From Crenothrix polyspora (GTDB lineage: Bacteria; Pseudomonadota; Gammaproteobacteria; Methylococcales; Methylomonadaceae): a stretch of 64,000 nucleotides of DNA. This document shows positions 57,508 through 64,000 of the stretch, one piece after another (positions within the stretch are counted from its first letter, which is position 1; every line of letters starts with the position of its first letter). The translations under genes and the position numbers were made by a program. The stretch spans positions 62,001 through 126,000 of the forward strand of contig NZ_FUKI01000126.1 of the NCBI RefSeq assembly GCF_900163755.1. The letters are read 5' to 3'. The notes under the pieces are model-generated. The model had not been told where the DNA came from. It saw only the letters and a list, made by a program, of their open reading frames with translations, and ran no database searches.

Positions 57508-57585
57508 TTTGTCTCTTGTTAAGCTGGTAGTCGACTTTTAGACAGGGCTATACAGTTAATATCGGATAAAAAATACTGCTGAAGT

Positions 57586-57672
57586 AGTAGGTTACCTGCT
57601 GTTTGGCAATTCAATATGTGCATCGATTTGATTGTGTTGGATTGAGCAAAGCGTTCAACTTAATCTACATTT
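57586..57672. repeat. inverted GTAGGTT repeat, unit 2 (diverged)
   Basis: GTAGGTTACCTGCTGTTTGG at the left and GTTCAACTTAATCTAC at the right; a diverged duplicate of 57421-57507. Confidence 0.45.
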
Positions 57673-57802
57673 TGCCCCATCTTCTTGGTAGCCATAGCCA
57701 AAAAGCAGTCGAACCATAACCGCACACCGTGCATCTTTCGACCGTTCAGGATGAATGGTGTGCCTTGTTGCGCGTAGCGCCTTAGATATAAAGTTGGTAG
57801 CG

Positions 57803-57916
57803 AGTACTCAGTCAATATTATTCTGTCGGATGCTATAAAGACCTACGAGGTTTTAAAAATCCCGTAGGTCTCACACCGGTCAAAAATATACCCGGCATAT
57901 CAAAATTGACTAAATA
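57803..57916. repeat. family B inverted-repeat element, copy B3, inverted
   Basis: Left end AGTACTCAGTCAATATTATT, centre palindrome GACCTACGAGG with an inverse carrying one change, right end AAATTGACTAAATA. Its last bases are interrupted by family A copy A4; the expected continuation CTAG appears on the far side of A4 (58044-58047). Confidence 0.62.
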
Positions 57917-58041
57917 CAGCGTTTTCAACTTAGGACAGTTACAGCCACCGTTCGTGCTGAGCTTGTCGAAGCACGAACGGCACACTTCGACAAGCTCAGT
58001 GCGAACGGTTACGCTGTAACTATTGAACTGTGAAAACGCTG
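57917..58041 (+). repeat. family A MITE, copy A4 (125 bp)
   Basis: Same sequence organisation as A1-A3, with TA at 57915-57916 and 58042-58043. It is inserted in the terminal repeat of family B copy B3. Confidence 0.75.
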
Positions 58042-58109
58042 TACTAGGTAATGCAATACGTAACGTTAACACGGTGCAGAATATAAATTAAACAGCTTAA
58101 AATCCGGTT

Positions 58110-58171
58110 TTTGTTCGTTCTGAGCTTGTTAAGACATGGGTTTGCTTAAATTATTTCGTGCGCGTTCTGTG
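58110..58171. repeat. degenerate REP arm with family D right end
   Basis: GTTCGTTCTGAGCTTGTTAA followed within 20 bp by GCTTAAATTATTTCGTGCGC; the same order occurs at 9629-9684. It is close upstream of the EpsE-like gene and may overlap its promoter. Confidence 0.4.
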
Positions 58172-58223
58172 TTTATTGTGTGGCCAAGTAAAATAGCATA
58201 TTCAAATAATTGAGGTATTTTTG

Positions 58224-58946
58224 GTGAGTTTTTTTAAAAAAATAAAATGGCTATTACTTTTTTTAGCAACCTTGTCGCTTGGCGGATGCGGCGGCTATCC
58301 GCTGTTAAGCGAGGAAGAAGATGCTGTTATTCCCAGCGATTACACTTATATTATTGGCCCTGGTGATAATGTTAATATTTTCGTTTGGGGTAATCCTGAT
58401 ATTTCCACCACAGCAATAGTAAGACCGGATGGCAAAATTACTATCCCGCTGGCAGAAGATTTATTGGCGAGCGGTAAAACACCGTCTCAGCTGGCGCGGG
58501 TCATGGAAAAACAACTGTCTAAATATGTACGTGATCCTCAAGTGGTTATTATGGTCAGTGGTTTTGAAGGGGTTTATTCTCAGCAAGTGAGAATTATTGG
58601 TCAATTAAGTGGCGGCAGTGGCGCATCAGGAAATGGCGGATCAGGCGCTCTTGGTATCGGTGCTAGCAATGGTTTTTCTGGCGGAGGTTTTGGCGGTGGT
58701 GGTAGTGGCTTTTCTGCACGCACATTTCCTTATAAAAAGGATATGACTTTATTGGATTTAATGATACAAGTCGGTGGGTTAGGGCAATACGCCGATGGTA
58801 ATAAAGCAAATATTATTCGTAATATTGACGGTGAGCCACAGCATTTTGGTATCAGGATAGATGATTTGATTGATAACGCTGATTTATCTGCCAATGTAAA
58901 AATCTTACCCGGCGACATTATTATTATTCCGGAAGCATTTTTTTAA
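58224..58946 (+). CDS. XrtA-type exopolysaccharide export lipoprotein (EpsE/Wza-like)
   Basis: 240 residues from the GTG at 58224, with GAGG at 58212-58215; a TTG 3 bp earlier is a weaker choice. It has a lipoprotein signal (MSFFKKIKWLLLFLATLSLG then GCGGYPLLS, lipobox LGGC). The poly_export domain reads YIIGPGDNVNIFVWGNPDIS, with TAIVRPDGKITIPLAEDL. A SLBB-like half follows (QVRIIGQ and FPYKKDMTLLDLMIQVGGLG). Between these two SLBB segments is a Gly/Ser-rich stretch of about 37 residues (about 128-164) not expected in the family. It forms the outer-membrane secretion channel for the exopolysaccharide. First gene of the contiguous set to the right. Confidence 0.88.
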   Translation: MSFFKKIKWLLLFLATLSLGGCGGYPLLSEEEDAVIPSDYTYIIGPGDNVNIFVWGNPDISTTAIVRPDGKITIPLAEDLLASGKTPSQLARVMEKQLSKYVRDPQVVIMVSGFEGVYSQQVRIIGQLSGGSGASGNGGSGALGIGASNGFSGGGFGGGGSGFSARTFPYKKDMTLLDLMIQVGGLGQYADGNKANIIRNIDGEPQHFGIRIDDLIDNADLSANVKILPGDIIIIPEAFF

Positions 58947-58994
58947 CAGCTAAGTCAGACATTAATAAGGTGTTAAGCAGGGCAGTAAAATAAT

Positions 58995-60584
58995 ATGCAA
59001 GAGCAGATTTCTGAGATTATCTATTACGTAAAAGGCACGTTACGCTATAAATGGCATGGTATTGTTATTGCTTGGGTGGTGTGTTTAATTGGTTGGGTAT
59101 TTGTATTGGCAATGCCTAATAAATACACTTCTGAGGCCAAAGTGCATGTTGAAACACGGACTATGTTACAGCCTTTGTTGCAAGGAATGACTATTCAGTC
59201 AGATATACGTGGTTTGTTGCGGGTAATGCAATCTTTAATGTTTACGCAATCTAATCTTGATGAAATTATTAAACTGTCAGATTTGGGGAAAACTGTTCAG
59301 AATGAAACAGAACGACAAGCGATGATGACACGCTTGAAAAAAGACATTCAAATTAATGGCGGTGCCGATGAGATTTTTATTATTAAATACGAAGCCCGTG
59401 AAGCCGAGATGGCTAGAAATGTGGTGCAAGCGGTATTAACGGTTTTTTCTGAGCAAACCCATAAATCTACTTTGGTAGGCGCTGATTCGGCGAAAAAATT
59501 TATTGATGTGCAAATAAGTGATTATGAAACACGCTTAAGAAATGCCGAAAAAGCCAGAGAAAATTTTAAACGTACTAATTTTGGGCTATTGCCTGGCGAA
59601 GGTAATGATCAAATTGCTCAAGTGCAAACCACGGCGGGTATGTTAGCCGATGCCAAAATGAAACTGAATGAAACTTTATCGCGTAAAGAAGTGTTGCTTG
59701 CTCAGTTGAAGGAAATTAAAGAATCTGATGAAGAATGGGGTGTCACTGATTTACAACAGCAAGAGCAAAATTTATCGGAAGAAGATACCACTATTCAGGT
59801 ATTAAAAATTCGTAAAAAAGAATTGTTAGTACGCTATACCGAAAGGCATCCAGAAATTGTATCCATTAATAAAGCTATCGCGGAAATGAAGCAACGTAAA
59901 AAAGACACGGTGCAGGTTGAGCAGAAAGCAGATGATGCGTTAATTAAGCCCAGTGTGATGGCAAATCCGTATATACAAACAATCAAGGTAGCGTTGAACG
60001 AAGCAGAGGCCGATGTAGCTTCGGCGCAATCTCGCGTTACTGAGTTGCAACAACGTGCTGATAAAATAGGCACGGAGTTGAATTCTCGGTTGACTGTGGA
60101 AACCGAGTTGAAAAACTTGAATCGTGATTATGATGCTATTAAAAGCACTTATGACAAGTTACTTGAAAGCAGGGAGCAAGCCAAGATGTCTGAAAAAGTT
60201 GATAATCAGGCTGAGGCGTTGAAATTTAGAATTGCCGATGCACCCAATAAACCGCTGGCTGCGTCTTCGCCAAACCGACCGTTATTATTTTCAATTGTTT
60301 TGGTAGGTGGCGGTTTGTGTGGCTTTGGTTTAGCGTTGGCTTTGTATTTTATCAGACCTACGGTTATGTCTACCTTGCAGTTACGGCAGCTAACAGGACT
60401 GCCTGTGCTAGGTAGCGTGTCTTTAAAAGTGACTGAGGATAAAGTGCAAAAGAATAAAAAAGATCGCTTGCGTTACAGTTTTGCTGGTGTAGGGTTACTG
60501 GTTATTTATGTTGGTTTTATGGCGCTTGAGTTGATGGGTGTTAGGTTTTTCAGCCTTTCTAAATTATTACAAAGCATTACTTGA
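58995..60584 (+). CDS. XrtA-system chain-length determinant protein (Wzz-like)
   Basis: 529 residues. A first membrane helix (WHGIVIAWVVCLIGWVFVLA, about 20-39) precedes the Wzz domain. A long periplasmic coiled coil covers about 170-400. A second helix follows near residue 435 (LLFSIVLVGGGLCGFGLALA), and a third hydrophobic segment near the C-terminus. It controls polymer length and works with the tyrosine autokinase 20 bp downstream. The match is to the TIGR03007 type of PEP-CTERM loci. Confidence 0.9.
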   Translation: MQEQISEIIYYVKGTLRYKWHGIVIAWVVCLIGWVFVLAMPNKYTSEAKVHVETRTMLQPLLQGMTIQSDIRGLLRVMQSLMFTQSNLDEIIKLSDLGKTVQNETERQAMMTRLKKDIQINGGADEIFIIKYEAREAEMARNVVQAVLTVFSEQTHKSTLVGADSAKKFIDVQISDYETRLRNAEKARENFKRTNFGLLPGEGNDQIAQVQTTAGMLADAKMKLNETLSRKEVLLAQLKEIKESDEEWGVTDLQQQEQNLSEEDTTIQVLKIRKKELLVRYTERHPEIVSINKAIAEMKQRKKDTVQVEQKADDALIKPSVMANPYIQTIKVALNEAEADVASAQSRVTELQQRADKIGTELNSRLTVETELKNLNRDYDAIKSTYDKLLESREQAKMSEKVDNQAEALKFRIADAPNKPLAASSPNRPLLFSIVLVGGGLCGFGLALALYFIRPTVMSTLQLRQLTGLPVLGSVSLKVTEDKVQKNKKDRLRYSFAGVGLLVIYVGFMALELMGVRFFSLSKLLQSIT

Positions 60585-60604
60585 TATTTCTGTAGAGGCA
60601 TACG

Positions 60605-61513
60605 ATGAGTATTATTGAAAAAGCATTAAATAAAGCCAAAACTCAAGAGCAAGAAACTAATAGCGCTACTAATTTTTCTAATACTGCATTTAAAAATACA
60701 GATCGAGTGCGTTCAATCAGTCCCGCGATACCGCTATTTTCGGGTAATGACTATGAAAAAACCCGACATGATTTTGAGCCTGCTGAAACCGTAGAAATTG
60801 ATTGGCAGCGTTTGGCGAGTATGGGTTTTGTGACACCGGATGATGTTAATACACAAACCATAGAGGAGTACCGTAATATTAAAAGACCGCTGGTCAGTAA
60901 CGCCTTTGGCAAAGGCAGTTTAGGTATAGAGCGGTCTAATTTGATTTTAGTGACCAGCAGCGTGCCAGGAGAAGGGAAAACATTTACCGCCATTAATCTG
61001 GCATTGAGTATCGCTAATGAGCGAGATAAAAATGTTTTATTGATTGATGCTGATGTCGCGAGGCCGTCAGTTTCAAAAACGTTAGGTATTAAATCGTCGC
61101 CGGGCTTGATTGAATATTTAGAATCGACAGATATTGATTTTGTTGATGTTATTTTGGCAACCAATATGCCTGGGCTGAGTGTGGTGCCGGCCGGTAAGAA
61201 GCATAAATATTCCACCGAATTACTGTCTAGCAATAAAATGGGTGTGTTGGCTCAGGAGTTAAGCACTCGATATCCCAACAGAATAGTGATTTTTGACTCA
61301 CCGCCTTTGCTGGCCGCCACGCAAGGTGAAATATTAGCAAAATTGGTAGGGCAGGTGGTTTTAGTTATTGAAGCGGAATCTACCTTGCAAAGTATGGTGA
61401 TGGAAGCGGTTGCTAAGTTAGCGCCGTGTGACGTTGTGTTGACGGTTTTTAATAAATCTCAAAACACCGGAATGGACGGCAGTTATTACGGTTATGGACA
61501 GTATGCGCATTAA
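60605..61513 (+). CDS. XrtA-associated tyrosine autokinase (BY-kinase)
   Basis: 302 residues. The N-terminal MSIIEKALNKAK is diagnostic of the TIGR03018 type. Walker A is SSVPGEGKT (118-126), Walker A' VLLIDADVARPS and Walker B IVIFDSPPLLA. The C-terminus is Tyr-rich (SYYGYGQYAH), the autophosphorylation cluster. It regulates export by cycles of tyrosine phosphorylation with the Wzz-like partner in the inner membrane. Confidence 0.92.
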   Translation: MSIIEKALNKAKTQEQETNSATNFSNTAFKNTDRVRSISPAIPLFSGNDYEKTRHDFEPAETVEIDWQRLASMGFVTPDDVNTQTIEEYRNIKRPLVSNAFGKGSLGIERSNLILVTSSVPGEGKTFTAINLALSIANERDKNVLLIDADVARPSVSKTLGIKSSPGLIEYLESTDIDFVDVILATNMPGLSVVPAGKKHKYSTELLSSNKMGVLAQELSTRYPNRIVIFDSPPLLAATQGEILAKLVGQVVLVIEAESTLQSMVMEAVAKLAPCDVVLTVFNKSQNTGMDGSYYGYGQYAH

Positions 61514-61579
61514 TACCATGCGTCTGTTGTTTGCGTCCGCATGATAGGCGCATTTTAATTTATGGGGTATCAGTGAGTA

Positions 61580-63250
61580 ATGTACGTACAGTGTTTTGAT
61601 TTCAGCTGGCGCAAACGAGGCGAATTCAGTTTGTCAAATACACCCGTACGATTTGTTAATTCATGGCGTAATCAGACAATTCGCGATAACCTTCAGCGCC
61701 AATGGATTAAGTCTGGTGTGTTTAGACTGTTGTATTGGGGCGGCATTCAGGTATTAGTGTTTTTGTACAGCGATCAAAGTTGGGCGAAAAATTGGCATGT
61801 AGTGCCCAGTCTTCAATGGCAAGAAATTTACTCCGATAATATTAATCTGGCGGCATCGGGTAAAGCTAAAAATGGATTTGTTACCCAGTTAAGTCCGGCG
61901 GCTAATATTATTTGGCAGGTAGGTAAATCTAGCCTTAACCTCAGATATAACATGCAAAATTTGTACAATGCCCACGGTGATGGTGATTATAGTTTAGCGC
62001 ATCAATTACAGTTTTCTGCGCATAATGTACTGCTGAAAAATCGTTTTTTTGTGGATTCCAGAGCATCAATAGGTCAGCAAAATATCAGTAATACCCGTTT
62101 GATAGCAGACAATATATCCGGTAATAAAGATGATACGACAACTATGCGTTCTTTTGGTGTGTCACCGACGTGGCTAGTGCATTTGGGTAATTATGTTAAT
62201 GGCAGTGTACGGGTTAATGCCGATACCTTTTCTTCGGGCGCGACAACGCTGTCCAATTCTGAAACTGTGGCTGAAATGATTCAGCTTAACAGCGGCAGTC
62301 AATTTAAACGTTTACAGTGGTCGGCAGGTTTTAATAATTCTAAGGCCTATCGTACAGACGGTGAAGATGTTGCTTTTCAAAGCTCCAGCGTGAGTGTGAG
62401 AACGCATATCCATAAAAAATTCAGTCTCTTTGCAACAGTGGGACACAGTGCTAATGCTTTTAATGCCGCAGCTAACGTGGGTAGGCATAATAATGGTTTT
62501 TTTTATACACTAGGCGGTCGCTGGAGTCCGAGTCGTTATTATTGGTTAGAGGCAGGCGCTGGTAATAATAGTTATGCTACGGTTAATATTATGCCGATGA
62601 AACGTTTGAGCTGGTTGACGACAGTAAAATGCAATGCGATAGGCTTAAACACCGGCACAACCTGGCAAACGGCTTTAAATTATCGGACACGTAATGCGAG
62701 TTGGACGTTAACACATGACAATGATACAACGACAGTTCAGGATATTTTTACCACGCAGAACGCTGCGCTGGTTAAAGTAAATTCGCCTGCTATTCAGTTA
62801 GGAGCTATGCCAGTCAATATATCAATTAGTAGTCCATCGGCAATTGATGGGGTTGTTGAAAGAGCAAGCTGGAATCTTTCCGCAGTATTTTTTACTGGTA
62901 AAAGTACTGTTTCAGTTCATGGCTTTAATCAAGATCGGACTTTTCAAGCCAGTAAAAATAATGCCCCTAGCACGGAACGTGTTAGAGGTGTTAACGCCAC
63001 CTGGCAGTGGCAATTTGCCAGAAAAACCAGTGCTTATCTGAGTCCAGAGTGGCAGCAGATTGATAGATACAGTGCTAAAAATACCTCATCGCATGACAAT
63101 CGCTATGATTTTGCTATTGGCTTAAACCAGGCAATTACTCAGCGGGTGAGTGCGCAGTTAGAATTTAGACACGTAACGCAAACGTCAGATTTATTAAGTA
63201 ATGATTATCAAGAAAACCGCGCGACAGCCAATTTATTTATGAGATTTTAA
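61580..63250 (+). CDS. PEP-CTERM system-associated outer-membrane protein, TIGR03016-like
   Basis: 556 residues. After a leader (about residues 50-70, VFRLLYWGGIQVLVFLYSDQ then SWA) the protein is composed of amphipathic beta-strands, with a final ...ATANLFMRF ending in Phe, typical of outer-membrane barrels. VVPSLQWQEIYSDNINLAAS is the family's opening strand. It likely forms a porin-like channel for the exopolysaccharide. The start is uncertain: a TTG at 61631 with GAGG at 61617-61620 would shorten the leader by 17 residues and looks at least as good. Confidence 0.82.
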   Translation: MYVQCFDFSWRKRGEFSLSNTPVRFVNSWRNQTIRDNLQRQWIKSGVFRLLYWGGIQVLVFLYSDQSWAKNWHVVPSLQWQEIYSDNINLAASGKAKNGFVTQLSPAANIIWQVGKSSLNLRYNMQNLYNAHGDGDYSLAHQLQFSAHNVLLKNRFFVDSRASIGQQNISNTRLIADNISGNKDDTTTMRSFGVSPTWLVHLGNYVNGSVRVNADTFSSGATTLSNSETVAEMIQLNSGSQFKRLQWSAGFNNSKAYRTDGEDVAFQSSSVSVRTHIHKKFSLFATVGHSANAFNAAANVGRHNNGFFYTLGGRWSPSRYYWLEAGAGNNSYATVNIMPMKRLSWLTTVKCNAIGLNTGTTWQTALNYRTRNASWTLTHDNDTTTVQDIFTTQNAALVKVNSPAIQLGAMPVNISISSPSAIDGVVERASWNLSAVFFTGKSTVSVHGFNQDRTFQASKNNAPSTERVRGVNATWQWQFARKTSAYLSPEWQQIDRYSAKNTSSHDNRYDFAIGLNQAITQRVSAQLEFRHVTQTSDLLSNDYQENRATANLFMRF

Positions 63251-63252
63251 TT

Positions 63253-64000
63253 ATGTATGATGGTTTTTATAACCTCAGTAAAAAACCTTTTCAGTTAAAT
63301 GCTGACAGTGATTTCTTTTTTAACAGCGTTGTACACAAACGCGCCTTAGCTTATATGCGTTATGGATTGACGCAAGGTGAGGGTTTTGTGGTGGTTACCG
63401 GAAAGCCCGGTACCGGTAAAACGATGTTAGTTAAAGAGCTGGTCAACAGTTTAAACAGCAATGATATTACTATTGGTATCATGGTGTCGTCGCAAGTAGG
63501 GGCGGATGATTTACTTAAAATTATTTCAGCAACTTTTGGTTTGCCTTACGATGGCGAAGATAAAGCGACTTTATTGACACGTATTGAACGGTTTTTTATT
63601 CAGCAGGCGGTTGATGGCAAAAGGGTGCTCATGATTGTTGATGAGGCGCAAAATTTGCCGAAAGATTCGCTGGAAGAATTGCGTATGTTGTCTAACTTTG
63701 AAATGTCTGGTAAAGCTTTATTTCAGACCTTTTTGATTGGCCAGTTACAATTGGGTGAAACTTTGTTTTTACCCGAAATGGAACAGTTAAGACAACGTAT
63801 TGTGGCTACTTTTCAGCTAAAACCACTGGAAGAAGAAGAAACCAAAAACTATATTTTGTTTCGTCTTGAAAAAGCCGGTTGGCAACAAACCCCCCAATTT
63901 GATGATGATGTTTTTAATGCGATTTGTACTTACACACAAGGTATTCCAAGACGTATTAATACCTTGTGTGATCGGGTTTTGTTGTTTGGCTATCTGGATG
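63253..64000 (+). CDS. XrtA-associated AAA ATPase (ExeA-like), 3' end outside window
   Basis: 249 codons visible, from the ATG 2 bp after the previous stop. The start MYDGFYNLSKKPFQLNADSD is the family signature. Walker A GKPGTGKT and Walker B VLMIVDEAQNLP follow. A C-terminal IPRRINTLCDRVLLFGYLD is visible before the window ends. It matches the TIGR03015 type PEP-CTERM ATPase, thought to power polysaccharide or cell-wall processing. The rest of the XrtA cluster should lie just beyond. Confidence 0.9.
   Translation, partial: MYDGFYNLSKKPFQLNADSDFFFNSVVHKRALAYMRYGLTQGEGFVVVTGKPGTGKTMLVKELVNSLNSNDITIGIMVSSQVGADDLLKIISATFGLPYDGEDKATLLTRIERFFIQQAVDGKRVLMIVDEAQNLPKDSLEELRMLSNFEMSGKALFQTFLIGQLQLGETLFLPEMEQLRQRIVATFQLKPLEEEETKNYILFRLEKAGWQQTPQFDDDVFNAICTYTQGIPRRINTLCDRVLLFGYLD

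Larger units (their letters stand above)
57237..58220. other. repeat-packed intergenic region inside the XrtA locus
   Basis: It holds no gene. In order: a diverged tandem duplication of about 170 bp (units from about 57236 and 57535; each reads AGGGCTATACAGTTA, then GGATAAAAAA, then CTGCTGTTTGGCAA), with family A copy A3 inserted in the first unit. These are followed by inverted GTAGGTTGGG...CCCAACCTAC repeats, traces of family C and a degenerate REP near 57700-57800, family B copy B3, family A copy A4 nested at its end, and a family D remnant at about 58110-58171. Confidence 0.6.

Noticed and set aside
54240-58223. Sigma-54 promoter (TGGCAC-N5-TTGC) for the PrsT-like or export genes, as in some PEP-CTERM systems.
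   Set aside because: Looked for upstream of both genes and not found.
1-64000. CRISPR array or prophage.
   Set aside because: The repeats seen are inverted and dispersed, without regular spacers, and there is no cas, integrase or phage structural gene.

Overview
The window is a stretch of gammaproteobacterial chromosome. The best guess is a Methylococcales-type (methanotroph-like) genome. That rests on the gene repertoire: an XrtA/PEP-CTERM exopolysaccharide locus, a TIGR04073-type exosortase-associated protein, and the gammaproteobacterial pilBCD-coaE-zapD-yacG and csrA-tRNA arrangements. No methane-oxidation gene is in view, so the assignment is inference.

Layout. (1) 1-8073, minus strand: an AT-rich surface-polysaccharide cluster, transcribed right to left. 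It holds an ABC exporter (Wzm/Wzt type), a methyltransferase, a 2OG-Fe(II) oxygenase, a double GT2 glycosyltransferase, a decayed IS200-type element with a small inverted-repeat insertion beside it, then an RmlD-type reductase and an FnlA/WbjB-type UDP-GlcNAc 4,6-dehydratase cut by the left edge. (2) 8085-9627: a toxin-antitoxin patch with an orphan ParD-like antitoxin, an intact Phd/YefM-PIN pair, and a second broken YefM-type antitoxin. (3) 9628-20302: secA, dnaE (minus), a mini-ORF followed by a hairpin-rich spacer, a TIGR04073-like protein, and tex. (4) 20446-27120, minus strand: an exopolysaccharide set (FemAB/GNAT-like, GT4, formyltransferase, polysaccharide deacetylase, initiating phosphoglycosyltransferase). 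(5) 28576-33057: a secreted TolB-like propeller protein and valS. (6) 33407-38860: pilB, pilC, pilD, coaE, zapD, yacG. (7) 38873-41426: a phosphohexomutase, csrA and tRNA-Ser, -Arg, -Asn, ending in a clear terminator. (8) 41575-49574, minus strand: the whole kdpFABCDE potassium-uptake operon with a candidate KdpE site. (9) 49882-54035, minus strand: a STAS protein, an RsbW-like kinase and a short-form large NAD-glutamate dehydrogenase, apparently one operon. (10) 54816-64000, plus strand: the start of the XrtA locus (PrsT-like TPR protein, EpsE/Wza-like exporter, chain-length protein, tyrosine autokinase, TIGR03016-like outer-membrane protein, XrtA-associated ATPase cut by the right edge).

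The most unusual structure lies between genes. A REP-like pair of hairpin arms (GTTCG..CTGAGCTTGTCGAA) sits at the centre of several small inverted-repeat elements whose outer ends are unrelated. Family A is exactly 125 bp in four copies, inserted at TA with TA on both sides, and one copy has a natural empty-site relative. Family B has about 13-bp ends; three copies carry a different 30-bp palindrome and one carries the REP pair. Families C and D are seen once each in full. Two copies of the same 63-bp REP pair, in perfect inverted orientation, flank secA. One family D end has supplied the first codons of a broken antitoxin gene. This looks like a modular small-element system in which one REP core is carried by different terminal-repeat frames.
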